This document shows positions 37,187 to 46,399 of a DNA stretch of 55,332 nucleotides, in pieces. This DNA comes from Marinobacter persicus (GTDB lineage Bacteria > Pseudomonadota > Gammaproteobacteria > Pseudomonadales > Oleiphilaceae), in assembly GCF_002934325.1 (NCBI RefSeq), contig NZ_PTIV01000026.1, forward strand, positions 1-55,332, in the 5' to 3' direction. The first letter of the stretch is position 1, and every line of letters starts with the position of its first letter. A program made the position numbers and the translations under genes. The notes beneath the pieces are model-generated. The model saw only the letters and a list, made by a program, of their open reading frames with translations, made no database searches and was not told where the DNA came from.

Positions 37187-39073
37187 ATGTACCCGGATCC
37201 GGACGAACTGACCTGCGAACCGCCCTCGGCCGCCCGCCGAACCCCGGAGCAGATTCTACACGAAGTGTTTGGCTACGAACGTTTCCGTCCCTTACAGGGG
37301 GAAGTCGTCCAGGAACTGGTGGAAGGCCGGGATGCCCTGGTCCTCATGCCCACCGGCGGCGGTAAATCCCTGTGTTACCAGGTCCCAGCCCTGGCACGCC
37401 CGGGCACGGCGGTGGTGATCTCGCCATTGATCGCCCTGATGCATGACCAGGTGGCAGCACTGCGGGAACTGGGCGTGAAAGCGGCATTCCTGAATTCCAG
37501 CATGGATTACGAACAGGCGCGGGCAACCGAATACGCCCTGACCACCGGCGAACTGGACCTGCTCTACTGCGCCCCGGAGAGGCTGATCCAGCCCCGTACC
37601 ATCGAATTGCTCCACCACGCTTCCCTGTCATTGTTTGCGATTGATGAGGCGCACTGCGTTTCCCAATGGGGCCACGATTTCCGGTCTGACTACCTGCAAC
37701 TGAGCATGCTGGCCACCGAATTTCCAACGGTGCCCCGGGTAGCACTCACCGCCACTGCCGATGAGCGCACACGCAAAGAAATTGCCGAACGCCTCTCGCT
37801 GACCGAGGCCAGGCACTTTATCAGCGGTTTCGATCGCCCGAACATTCAATATCGAATTACGCCAAAAACCAACGCCAACAAGCAGTTGCTGGACTTTATT
37901 AAAGCAGAACACGAAGGCGACTGCGGCATTGTCTATTGCCTGTCACGGAACAAGGTGGATGCCACCGCTCGCCTGCTGGCCAGCAAAGGTTACACCGCTC
38001 TGCCCTACCACGCCGGCTTGAGTTCCGAAGAACGGGCGCGAAACCAGGAACGCTTCCTGCGGGAAGACGGCGTGATTGTGGTGGCCACCATCGCCTTTGG
38101 CATGGGCATCGACAAGCCCGACGTGCGTTTTGTCGCCCATATGGACCTGCCCAAGAGCCTGGAGGCCTACTACCAGGAAACCGGCCGCGCGGGGCGCGAT
38201 GGCAAACCCTCCACCGCCTGGATGGTGTATGGCCTGCAGGATGTCATCAAGCTGCGGCAAATGCTGGAAGCCTCCCAGGGCAGCGACCAGTTCAAACGTG
38301 TGGAACGCCAGAAGCTGGATGCCATGCTCGGGCTCTGTGAAGTCACCGAATGCCGCCGGCAGGTGTTGCTCCGGTATTTTGGCGATAACCCGGATTCGGC
38401 CTGTGGCAACTGCGATACCTGCCTGACGCCTCCGGAAACCTGGGATGGCACCGTCGCGGTGCAGAAGGCGCTTTCCTGCGTGTACCGCACTGGCCAACGT
38501 TTTGGGGTGAATTACATCATTGATGTACTTCGCGGTTCCGAAAACGAGCGGATCATCCAGGCCGGCCACCAGACCGTCTCCACCTATGGCATCGGCGCGG
38601 ACCTTAAAGCCGCCGAGTGGAAGTCGGTATTCCGCCAGCTGGTGGCCAACGGCTATCTGCGGGCAGACCCGGAAGGCTTTGGCTCTCTGCAGCTCACCGA
38701 GCGTTGCCGCCCCCTGCTCAAGGGCGAGCAGAGCATTGAGTTGCGCAAGGACCCTGTCGCGAAAAAGGCCGCCGCCACCAAGTCGTCGGGCACCAGGCGA
38801 ACCGGCCAGAACGTTCGCGACCAGATTACCGACCATGACGGCTGGGAAGCGCTTCGGGCCTGTCGTAAGGAATTGGCCGACCAGCAGGGTGTGCCGCCTT
38901 ACGTGATTTTCCACGACACCACCCTGTTCGACATGCTGGAGCGCCGTCCACAAACCTTGGAGGAGCTGGCCGAGGTCAATGGCGTTGGCGCGGCGAAGCT
39001 GGAAAAATACGGTGAACTGTTCCTGGAAACCCTTCGGGACCTGCCCGGCAAAAAGACAGAGGCAGAATTCTGA
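37187..39073 (+). CDS. recQ: RecQ, ATP-dependent DNA helicase
   Basis: A 3'-5' superfamily 2 helicase that acts in RecF-pathway repair and at stalled forks. Walker A is [17 protein letters not shown], the DEAH box and RecQ-specific aromatic loop are [19 protein letters not shown], and motif VI is [10 protein letters not shown]. The zinc-binding domain has its four cysteines in [10 protein letters not shown] and ACGNCDTC. The winged helix follows, and the HRDC domain is at the C-terminus ([20 protein letters not shown]). The 628-residue length is typical. Confidence 0.96.
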   Translation: MYPDPDELTCEPPSAARRTPEQILHEVFGYERFRPLQGEVVQELVEGRDALVLMPTGGGKSLCYQVPALARPGTAVVISPLIALMHDQVAALRELGVKAAFLNSSMDYEQARATEYALTTGELDLLYCAPERLIQPRTIELLHHASLSLFAIDEAHCVSQWGHDFRSDYLQLSMLATEFPTVPRVALTATADERTRKEIAERLSLTEARHFISGFDRPNIQYRITPKTNANKQLLDFIKAEHEGDCGIVYCLSRNKVDATARLLASKGYTALPYHAGLSSEERARNQERFLREDGVIVVATIAFGMGIDKPDVRFVAHMDLPKSLEAYYQETGRAGRDGKPSTAWMVYGLQDVIKLRQMLEASQGSDQFKRVERQKLDAMLGLCEVTECRRQVLLRYFGDNPDSACGNCDTCLTPPETWDGTVAVQKALSCVYRTGQRFGVNYIIDVLRGSENERIIQAGHQTVSTYGIGADLKAAEWKSVFRQLVANGYLRADPEGFGSLQLTERCRPLLKGEQSIELRKDPVAKKAAATKSSGTRRTGQNVRDQITDHDGWEALRACRKELADQQGVPPYVIFHDTTLFDMLERRPQTLEELAEVNGVGAAKLEKYGELFLETLRDLPGKKTEAEF

Positions 39074-39193
39074 ATTTGAACTAACTTCAACGATGTGCTT
39101 TGTGTTTCGCCGGGTTAAGGAAAGCCAATTGTCAGCTGCTGTTCGCCCCCTCATAACCTGCTTTGTAGTCGCCGCCCTGACACTGGGCCAGCG

Positions 39194-40045
39194 ATGGCGA
39201 ACGCGCAAGCAGACGTTGAACCACGCCATTACACCCTGTGGTACCGCAATTACGATAACCCGGCTACTTATGCGCTGGTGGAGCTTGCCCTTCAAAAGAC
39301 ACCAGAATACGGTGAATTCGCGATTCATCGCAGCCAAGAAATCACCCAGGGTCGGGCGCTCAGGGAGCTTGCCACCAACAGCCGGTCCCTACCGCTGGAT
39401 ATCGCTAACGTTGCCACGACAGTGGAACGGGAAACCGCTCTGAATACAGTACCGGTGCCGGTGGATGGTGGACTTCTGGGTTTAAGGGTGTGCCTGGTAT
39501 TACCGGAAAACGTGGACCGTTTTAGCGAAATCGACAATATCCGGGATCTGCGGGCAAGCGACATCCGTATTGGCCAGGGCGCACACTGGCCCGACTCTTC
39601 CATCCTGAAAGCCAATGGCGTCCCCGTTATCACCCACACCCGCTACGAAATTCTTTTTCGAATGCTTCGCAATCATCGGTTTGACTGCTTTGCCAGAGGT
39701 GTCAGCGAAGTACTCTATGATCAACGGGTTCAAAACGCCGAGGACCTGGTGATAGAACCACACCTACTGCTCGCCTACCCCATGCCTTCTTACCTCTTCA
39801 CATCCCCGGAGGATCATGCCACCGCGCAACGGCTGCAGCTGGGTCTGGAGCGAGCAATTGAAGATGGCAGCTTTGGCAACTACCTAAGGACCTGGTACAG
39901 CCGTCCGGTAGCCGAACTGCAGCTGAATAAAAGAGCCATCATCAGATTATCCAATCCCTTCCTCTCCGAGGAGTCTCGCAATATTGGCAGGCATGTCCTG
40001 AAAAACCTGGACCGGCGGATCGATCTACTGACCGCTCCGCATTAG
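39194..40045 (+). CDS. Periplasmic solute-binding-like protein with a frameshifted signal peptide
   Basis: The protein resembles small extracellular solute-binding proteins (YTLWYRNYDNPATYALVELA, RFDCFARGVSEVLYD) of unknown ligand. The called ATG gives a 283-residue mature-like protein without a signal peptide. Just upstream, in a different frame, a TTG at 39129 with a strong ribosome site (AAGGAAAG, 39117-39124) encodes SAAVRPLITCFVVAALTLG, a clear signal peptide. One extra base near 39182-39190 would join it to AMANAQA, a normal cleavage region. So the gene probably suffered a one-base frameshift, or the sequence has an error. As written, the product would stay in the cytosol or not be made. 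Confidence 0.75.
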   Translation: MANAQADVEPRHYTLWYRNYDNPATYALVELALQKTPEYGEFAIHRSQEITQGRALRELATNSRSLPLDIANVATTVERETALNTVPVPVDGGLLGLRVCLVLPENVDRFSEIDNIRDLRASDIRIGQGAHWPDSSILKANGVPVITHTRYEILFRMLRNHRFDCFARGVSEVLYDQRVQNAEDLVIEPHLLLAYPMPSYLFTSPEDHATAQRLQLGLERAIEDGSFGNYLRTWYSRPVAELQLNKRAIIRLSNPFLSEESRNIGRHVLKNLDRRIDLLTAPH

Positions 40046-40150
40046 TTTCCGGTCAGCCTCACTCTGTAACCACCAACTCTTTAAAACTGTCTGCTAGAAT
40101 GCTCTTTCGCCGCAACTGGCGTACCTATCCGGGAAAATTGGAGAAGCTGA

Positions 40151-41671
40151 ATGGCCCACGAAGACCTGCATCTCAATCTGCGTAACCTCACTCTGGACGA
40201 TTACGACCAACTGCAGGAGTTGATGGACGACGTCTACGACGACATCGGTGGCGCCTGGCCAAAAGACACCATCAAGGCTCTGGTGGAACAGTTCCCGGAT
40301 GGCCAAATCTGCATTGAGGATAACGGCCACATCGTTGCAGTTGCATTAACGGTGTGCGTCAAATATGAGCGTTTTAGCAACCCGCACGCCTATGATGACC
40401 TGATTTTGCGCAACGAAAAAATCTGGCATAACGCCAATGGCGATTCCCTGTACGGCCTGGATGTCTTCATTCACCCGGATTACCGGGGCTACCGGCTGGG
40501 TCGCCGGCTGTATGAGGCGCGCAAGGAACTGTGCCGGTCCATGAACCTGCGCGCCATCCTCGCGGGCGGGCGCATTCCCAACTATTTCAAGTACTCCGCG
40601 CAATACACCCCGGAAGAGTACATCCAGCGGGTGGATCGCAAGGACATTTACGACCCGATCCTGACCTTCCAGTTGTCGAACGACTTCCAGGTCACCCGGC
40701 TGATGCACAAGTACCTGCCGGAAGACGAGAAATCAGAGGGCTACGCAACCCTGCTGGAATGGCGGAACATTCTCTACACCCCGCCCTCAGCCGTACTGGA
40801 CGTCAAGAAAACCCAGGTTCGCATGGGCGCCGTGCAGTGGCAGATGCGTGAATTTACCTCCGTGGAGGAGGTGTTGGAACAAGTGGAATACTTCGTGGAT
40901 GCGCTCTCCGATTACAAAAGCGACTTCGCGATCTTCCCGGAATTTTTCAACGCCCCGCTGATGGGCCTGACCGACCAGGTGGACCAGACCCGCGCCATTC
41001 GTTTTCTGGCCGGATTTACCGAGCAGTTCCGCCACCAGATGTCGGAAATGGCGGTCAGCTACAACATCAACATCATTACCGGCTCCATGCCTCTGATCGA
41101 GGACGACCGGGTTTATAACGTTTCGTACCTGTGTCACCGGGACGGCCGGGTGGACGAACAGCGCAAAATCCACATTACGCCCCACGAACGCCGGGACTGG
41201 GTTATCGAAGGCGGCAAAAAATTTCAGGTGTTCGACACCGATGCCGGGCGCGTGGCCATCATGATCTGTTACGACATCGAGTTCCCGGAACTCGGACGAC
41301 TGGCGGCCCGCGAGGAAGTCGACATCATTTTCGTGCCATTCTGGACCGACACCAAGAACGGCTACCTGCGGGTACGGCATTGCGCCCAGGCCCGGGCTAT
41401 CGAGAACGAATGTTATGTGGTCATCACCGGTAGTTGCGGCAACCTTCCCAAGGTGGAAAACCTGGACGTTCAGTACGCCCAGTCCTCGGTCTTCTCACCA
41501 TCGGATTTCGCCTTCCCCCACGATGCAGTGATGGCGGAAACCACGCCCAACACTGAGATGATCATGTTCTCCGACATGGACCTGGAAAAGCTCAAGCTGG
41601 TACGGAACGAAGGCTCTGTCACCAACCTGAAAGATCGTCGTGTTGATATGTACGAACTGAAAACAATCTGA
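40151..41671 (+). CDS. Fused GNAT acetyltransferase and carbon-nitrogen hydrolase
   Basis: A 506-residue two-domain protein. Residues 1-210 form a GNAT acetyltransferase (GLDVFIHPDYRGYRLGRRLY acetyl-CoA loop). Residues 225-490 form a nitrilase-superfamily amidohydrolase with a complete triad: E264 (IFPEFF), K339 (QRKIH) and C373 (MICYDIEFPE). The nitrilase part could release ammonia from an amide or act as an amidase. The fusion is known in proteobacteria, but its substrate is unclear. It is followed by a long hairpin at 41684-41734. It is a single-gene unit with an intact active site in both halves. Confidence 0.9.
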   Translation: MAHEDLHLNLRNLTLDDYDQLQELMDDVYDDIGGAWPKDTIKALVEQFPDGQICIEDNGHIVAVALTVCVKYERFSNPHAYDDLILRNEKIWHNANGDSLYGLDVFIHPDYRGYRLGRRLYEARKELCRSMNLRAILAGGRIPNYFKYSAQYTPEEYIQRVDRKDIYDPILTFQLSNDFQVTRLMHKYLPEDEKSEGYATLLEWRNILYTPPSAVLDVKKTQVRMGAVQWQMREFTSVEEVLEQVEYFVDALSDYKSDFAIFPEFFNAPLMGLTDQVDQTRAIRFLAGFTEQFRHQMSEMAVSYNINIITGSMPLIEDDRVYNVSYLCHRDGRVDEQRKIHITPHERRDWVIEGGKKFQVFDTDAGRVAIMICYDIEFPELGRLAAREEVDIIFVPFWTDTKNGYLRVRHCAQARAIENECYVVITGSCGNLPKVENLDVQYAQSSVFSPSDFAFPHDAVMAETTPNTEMIMFSDMDLEKLKLVRNEGSVTNLKDRRVDMYELKTI

Positions 41672-41683
41672 GAAATCTGCAGA

Positions 41684-41734
41684 AACGGCCGGGTTTGGTA
41701 AGAAAAAGCTCAAGTTCTTGCCAAACCAGCCGTT
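41684..41734 (+). terminator. Long hairpin downstream of the GNAT-nitrilase gene
   Basis: AACGG (41684-41688) and GGTTTGGTAAGAA (41692-41704) pair with TTCTTGCCAAACC (41715-41727) and CCGTT (41730-41734). This gives about 18 base pairs with small interruptions. No T-run follows. It may protect the 3' end or terminate weakly. Confidence 0.5.
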
Positions 41735-41799
41735 CATGGCTATTGTAAAATGCTGTTTACAGAGCGTTGATCTAATAGGTTTTGCAGGGAAAGCGAGTC

Positions 41800-42225
41800 A
41801 TGCACGAACAATTACCGGACATCACCGCCCGCTTCCGCATCCGCCATGGTTTTTTTCGAAAGGAAACCGTGGAAGCCCGCTTGTACGAGCTCAATGGCTA
41901 CGGCTGCGTCATGAAGACGGATAAGATTTTTGAGCCGGGTGATAACGTGGTCCTGGATCTGATCATGGACATGCCGGTGGATGAAATCACCGTGGAAGGC
42001 CTGTCGGGGCTGGTGACAGAGAAGAGAAAGCACTGCAGCAACTTCTTCTACTCCATTGATTTCAATAGAGCTGAGATCCCTGAAACGCTCACCGAACGGC
42101 TCCAACGTGTGGTGGACGTGCTGATTAAAAAGCAGACGCTGCGCTCTCGCCGTAACTCTGACCAACCCAACAACCTCAAACAGATGGTCCGCTACAACAC
42201 GCCACCTGCCGCGTCTGCTTCCTGA
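41800..42225 (+). CDS. PilZ-like small protein
   Basis: A 141-residue soluble protein. The ATG at 41800 has GGGAAAG upstream and is preferred over a TTG at 41782. The text RFRIRHGFFRKETVEARLYE, then LNGYGCVMKTD and FEPGDNVVLDLIMDMP, has the layout of a PilZ beta barrel. Its second motif lacks the usual D/N-x-S-x-x-G, so c-di-GMP binding is doubtful. The C-terminus is basic (RSRRNSDQ). It is convergent with the SenB-like gene, ending one base away. Function unknown; the PilZ relation is a weak inference. Confidence 0.55.
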   Translation: MHEQLPDITARFRIRHGFFRKETVEARLYELNGYGCVMKTDKIFEPGDNVVLDLIMDMPVDEITVEGLSGLVTEKRKHCSNFFYSIDFNRAEIPETLTERLQRVVDVLIKKQTLRSRRNSDQPNNLKQMVRYNTPPAASAS

Positions 42226-42226
42226 T

Positions 42227-43204
42227 TTACACCAGCATTTTGCCCGCGACGGCTTTTTCCAGCGCTTGTTCCAGACTTTGGCGCTCCTGCTCCGGGGTAA
42301 AAGTGTCAGCCAGGCGGCAGACTCTTTCATTCAGTTCCGCCAGAAACCCGGGATCGGTCTCTGCACGACGCATCAACTGCGCCAGGGCTTTTTCATCCTT
42401 GGGTGGAAAATAGCCGGGATAATCGTCGCCCAGCAGCCCCCGGTTCCCCGGAATATCCGATGCCAGAATGGGCAACCCGGCGCGACAGGCTTCAGACACC
42501 ACATTGGCGCCGCCTTCCATCACTGAACTGATTACCATCAGGCGGCTCACCGCCATCAAGTGTTCCAGCGCAGGCTTGTCCAGTTGCTCCAAATAATGAA
42601 ACCGGGGGTTTGCTCTGCTCTCTTCAAGGGCCTTGTTATGCCACGCCTCGTTATGAGCCTTCCCCGCGCAGGACACCATAATCTCAGACTCTTCTGGCAG
42701 ATAATGGGTTGCCCAGGCCGCCCGCAAGGAGTCTTTTTCTTCCCGAAGGTGGCCAATCACACAGACATCAAAGCGCCCGGGCTCTGCTTTGGAACTGCCG
42801 GCAACCGTCGGCTTCTCTGCCGACTGGCGAAGCGTTATCAGTTTACTGCGGAAGGCTTCGGGAATATCCTGTGCCACCTGATCATGCAGGCCTATCAATA
42901 CGTCCGCAGCGGCCATGGAGGCTCTTGTCGGTTCCGGGCACTCGTATTGGAAACGGTAGATGTCGGTGCCGGTCAGCACCACAATCAGCGGTTTGTCTGG
43001 CCAGTCTTCGCGAAACTGGCGCACCGCCTCGGCACTGCGCCAGGCATGCAGGGCGATCATCAGATCGCATGTTTCGCCCTGGTAGGCCGTCAGCACGTTT
43101 ACCTGGTGCCCGGCGGTTTCCAGCAGAGCTTTCCAACGTAGAGCAGTTGCCCGATTGCCCGCTTTTGAATCCGGGCCTGCGGGGGTTACAACAACGATCT
43201 GCAT
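42227..43204 (-). CDS. senB: SenB-like glycosyltransferase (selenosugar synthase)
   Basis: SenB joins selenophosphate to a UDP-sugar to make a selenosugar for selenoneine synthesis. This 325-residue GT-B protein resembles the TIGR04348 family in order: IVVVTPAGPDSKAGNRATAL, LMIALHAWRSAEAVRQF, VVLTGTDIYRF, VCVIGHLREEKDSLRAAWA and VISSVMEGGANVVSEACRAG. The usual partners senA (an EgtB-like synthase) and senC (a SelD-like synthetase) are not in the window. It is divergent from a PhnD-like binding protein and ABC transporter that fit selenium-oxyanion uptake. If the family call is wrong, it remains a GT4-type glycosyltransferase. Confidence 0.75.
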   Translation of the reverse strand: MQIVVVTPAGPDSKAGNRATALRWKALLETAGHQVNVLTAYQGETCDLMIALHAWRSAEAVRQFREDWPDKPLIVVLTGTDIYRFQYECPEPTRASMAAADVLIGLHDQVAQDIPEAFRSKLITLRQSAEKPTVAGSSKAEPGRFDVCVIGHLREEKDSLRAAWATHYLPEESEIMVSCAGKAHNEAWHNKALEESRANPRFHYLEQLDKPALEHLMAVSRLMVISSVMEGGANVVSEACRAGLPILASDIPGNRGLLGDDYPGYFPPKDEKALAQLMRRAETDPGFLAELNERVCRLADTFTPEQERQSLEQALEKAVAGKMLV

Positions 43205-43386
43205 AGAATGGCATGATCCGGCTATAGTTAAGGAGTCCTGATTAATTCAGTGGCTCCAAAAAAGTCTGCCTTTGCAGGTGCTCCGGGTAAAGCCTTTTTA
43301 CGTACACCGGTTCAGAGAAGCGCAGAATACCGGTATCCTCCCTGCGCAATTCAAGAAAAACCCAAAACAGACCAAAGGATTGAAAC

Positions 43387-44265
43387 ATGAAGATAACGCC
43401 TATTCGCAAGTGGTTTGCAGCGACGGTTCTTTCGTTGTCGGTGGCACCGGCCGTTAGCGCAGAGACATTCGTTTTCACCGCCATTCCGGACCAGGACGAA
43501 ACCAAGCTGGTTGAGCGCTTCAGCGGTGTGGCCGATTATCTTTCCGAAGAGCTGGATATGGACGTTCGCTATATTCCGGTCAAATCCTACGCGGCCGCCG
43601 TTTCCGCTTTCCGTAATAACCAGGTCCAACTGGCGTGGTTTGGCGGTTTGTCCGGCGTGCAGGCCCGTCGACTGGTCCCAGGCTCCGAGGCCATCGCCCA
43701 GGGTGAAGAAGACCAGGCCTTCCAGACCTACTTTATCGCCAACACCGCCACAGGCATTGAGCCCGCCGATGAGCTTTCCGAGCTGGAAGATGAGCTTCGC
43801 GGCAAAACCTTCACCTTCGGCTCCAAAGGCTCTACCTCTGGCCGCCTGATGCCGGAATTCTACATCCGCGATACCTTTGGCCAAGGTCCGGACGAAGTGT
43901 TCTCTCGCGTTGGCTTCAGCGGCAACCACACCCGCACACTACGTCTGGTGGAAGCCGGCACCTATCAGGTGGGTGCGCTTAACTTCCAGGTATGGGAGAA
44001 GGAACTGGAGAACGGCAACGTGGACACCAGCGCCGTGGAAGTGATCTGGGAAACCCCGCCCTATCCGGACTACCAGTGGACCATCCGTGGCGATGTTAAC
44101 GAGCGCTTTGGCGATGGTTTCAAGGAAAAAGTAACCCAGGCCCTGCTGGAAATGGATGACCCCGAACTGCTGGAAAGCTTCCCGCGGTCAAGCTTTGTTC
44201 CGGCGTCCAACGACGACTATGAGCCGATTCGGGAGACCGCTGAAAACATCGGAATTCTGGACTGA
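43387..44265 (+). CDS. PhnD-like periplasmic binding protein, putative selenate/oxyanion ABC transporter
   Basis: A 292-residue periplasmic binding protein with a signal peptide (KWFAATVLSLSVAPAVSAET, cleavage after the SAE region). The family text of PhnD-type proteins is clear: FTAIPDQDETKLVERFSGV, VRYIPVKSYAAAVSAFRNNQ, LAWFGGLSGVQARRLV and FGSKGSTSGRLMPEFYI. Similar proteins are often labelled as putative selenate binding proteins. The ribosome site AAAGGA precedes the ATG, and the stop overlaps the ATPase start (TGATG). Divergence from a SenB-like gene supports selenium as substrate. Phosphonate or phosphite remain alternatives. Confidence 0.8.
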   Translation: MKITPIRKWFAATVLSLSVAPAVSAETFVFTAIPDQDETKLVERFSGVADYLSEELDMDVRYIPVKSYAAAVSAFRNNQVQLAWFGGLSGVQARRLVPGSEAIAQGEEDQAFQTYFIANTATGIEPADELSELEDELRGKTFTFGSKGSTSGRLMPEFYIRDTFGQGPDEVFSRVGFSGNHTRTLRLVEAGTYQVGALNFQVWEKELENGNVDTSAVEVIWETPPYPDYQWTIRGDVNERFGDGFKEKVTQALLEMDDPELLESFPRSSFVPASNDDYEPIRETAENIGILD

Positions 44266-44915
44266 TGCCAGGACTGGAGTTCGATGGCCTGACAGCCAGC
44301 TTTAATGGAGAGCGGGTCGTCGGCCCGCTCTCGTTAAGCGTTGGCGAGGGCGAACACGTGGCCCTGGTGGGCCGCAGCGGTGCCGGTAAATCCACCCTTA
44401 TCAAGCTGATGTATGAGCAGGTGGAACACGAGGCCTCGCTGATCCCGCAGGACTTGGGGCTGGTGAATGCCCTGCCCGTGTTCCATAACGTGTTCATGGG
44501 GCAGCTGCAAAAGCACAGCGTGTGGTACAACACCTGGACACTGCTAAAACCGTTTCGCAAGGACCGGGAGGCCGTAGCCAGCCTCCTCGAAGAGCTGGGC
44601 ATGCCGGAAAAGCAATGGATTCCGGCGGCATCGCTTTCCGGCGGTCAGCGTCAACGGGTGGCCATTGCCCGGGCGTTCTATCGCGGCTCGCCGTTGTTAC
44701 TGGCGGACGAACCCATTTCTGCGCTAGATGGTCTGCTGGGCCATCACGTCATGGAATGGCTGACTTCCCATTTCACCACCAGCGTGGTCGCGCTCCACGA
44801 TGTTGAAATGGCGTTGAAATACTGCAGCCGCATCGTTGGTATCCAGAATGGCCAAATCGCCCTGGATGCACCGGCCAGCGAGCTTGCGCCTGCCGACATC
44901 ATGACCCTGTACTGA
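44265..44915 (+). CDS. ABC transporter ATP-binding protein (PhnC-like)
   Basis: A 216-residue ATPase that powers the import system. Walker A is LVGRSGAGKSTLIKLM, the signature SLSGGQRQRVAIAR, Walker B LLLADEPISALD and the H-loop VVALHDVEM. The first base of its ATG is the last base of the upstream stop, which indicates tight coupling. The A-to-signature spacing includes a PhnC-like NVFMGQL block, which supports an oxyanion or organophosphonate import type. Confidence 0.9.
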   Translation: MPGLEFDGLTASFNGERVVGPLSLSVGEGEHVALVGRSGAGKSTLIKLMYEQVEHEASLIPQDLGLVNALPVFHNVFMGQLQKHSVWYNTWTLLKPFRKDREAVASLLEELGMPEKQWIPAASLSGGQRQRVAIARAFYRGSPLLLADEPISALDGLLGHHVMEWLTSHFTTSVVALHDVEMALKYCSRIVGIQNGQIALDAPASELAPADIMTLY

Positions 44916-44928
44916 CGGCCGGCACACC

Positions 44929-46395
44929 ATGTTCTCCTATCCCACTGTCAGAACCAGCCTTATTTTCCTTGCCATTGCCGTGGCCGGGTTGCTGGTGGCC
45001 GACATTGCGATAACCACCGCCAACCCCTGGCAGGACCTGGGGCGTTTCTTCCTGGGCGTGGCGACGCCTAACTTCTTCAGTACCGAAGGCCTGGCAACCG
45101 CCCTGCTGCGAACCATCGCGTTTGCGTTTGTGGGGGTGACCCTTGGCAGCTTCTTTGGCTTTCTGCTGTCACTGGTGTACCGGTTCCTGCCGGTACGCAT
45201 CTTCTGCGCCTTTATCCGGGCCATCCACGAGCTGTTCTGGGCGCTGATCTTCCTTCAGTTTTTCGGCTTTCACCCGCTGACCGGGGTACTGGCCATTGCC
45301 ATCCCCTACGCCGGCATATTTGCCAAGGTGTACTCGGAGATCCTGGAAGAAGCCGACCAGGAGCCCACACGACTGTTGCCGCCGGGCACCGGCGCCATTG
45401 CGGCCTTTTTGTACGCCAAAATCCCGGACTGCTGGGTGCAGCTTCGCACCTACACCGCCTATCGCCTGGAATGCGGCCTTCGCTCCTCCGCCATTCTCGG
45501 ATTCGTGGGCCTGCCCACCCTGGGTTTCTACCTGGAGTCCTCGTTCTCCATGGGCATGTATTCCGATGCCGGAGCCATGCTGATCCTGTTCTACGTGCTG
45601 ATTGCCACCATGCCTCTGTGGCTAAAGCCGAAACTGCTTCCCATTTATATTCTGGGTGCGCCGTTTTTCCTGGGCGAAGGCCTGCCGATCGTCTGGGGCA
45701 ATGTGGAGCGGTTCTTTACCGAAGACATCATTCCCGCCCCCTTGCGGGATGGTGAAGGGCTCGCGGGGCTCATGCCCTGGCTGGGTGATGTCATGGTCAC
45801 CGAGGCTCTGCCCGGTGTCTGGAACACGGTGGTGCTCACCCAGATTGCCCTGGTGGCCACCGGTATTTTATCTCTGCTGGCTTTTCCGTTGATCTCAAAA
45901 CATTTCGGCGGGCCGGTGCGGCGGACTTCCGGGCATGTATTGCTGGTAATTGCCCGTTCCACGCCGGAATACATCCTCGCCTACATTCTGCTGCAACTGT
46001 GGGGACCGTCCATGCTGCCGGCGGTGGTGGCACTCGCGCTGCACAATGGCGGTATCATCGGGCACCTGATTGGTCGGCAGAGCAACACCATTCATCTGCG
46101 CCCGGACGCCCCTCATGGCTTTGCGCGATACACCTGGGAGCTGGTGCCCCGGTTGTACCGGCCCTTCCTGGCGTTTCTGTTCTATCGGTGGGAAATCATC
46201 ATGCGGGAAACGGCCATCCTTGGCATTCTGGGTATCTACACGCTCGGGTTCTACGTAGACAGCGCGATCCAGAACATCCGGTTTGATCGGGCGATGCTGC
46301 TGATCCTGATCACCGCCCTGCTCAACATTGGCGTCGATGCCCTGGGCCGGTACATCCGGCGCAAGCTGGCACTTCAAACCATGCCAACCTGCTAG
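44929..46395 (+). CDS. ABC transporter permease, two PhnE-like halves fused
   Basis: A 488-residue inner-membrane permease, about twice the length of PhnE (about 260). The first half (residues 60-230) and the second half (about 285-480) each carry a transmembrane block and an EAA-type loop; LRSSAILGFVGLPTLGFYLE and RETAILGILGIYTLGFYVDS are clear duplicates. A single chain can therefore replace the usual homodimer. It follows the ATPase after 13 bases and closes the transporter operon. Confidence 0.88.
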   Translation: MFSYPTVRTSLIFLAIAVAGLLVADIAITTANPWQDLGRFFLGVATPNFFSTEGLATALLRTIAFAFVGVTLGSFFGFLLSLVYRFLPVRIFCAFIRAIHELFWALIFLQFFGFHPLTGVLAIAIPYAGIFAKVYSEILEEADQEPTRLLPPGTGAIAAFLYAKIPDCWVQLRTYTAYRLECGLRSSAILGFVGLPTLGFYLESSFSMGMYSDAGAMLILFYVLIATMPLWLKPKLLPIYILGAPFFLGEGLPIVWGNVERFFTEDIIPAPLRDGEGLAGLMPWLGDVMVTEALPGVWNTVVLTQIALVATGILSLLAFPLISKHFGGPVRRTSGHVLLVIARSTPEYILAYILLQLWGPSMLPAVVALALHNGGIIGHLIGRQSNTIHLRPDAPHGFARYTWELVPRLYRPFLAFLFYRWEIIMRETAILGILGIYTLGFYVDSAIQNIRFDRAMLLILITALLNIGVDALGRYIRRKLALQTMPTC

Positions 46396-46399
46396 GGAA

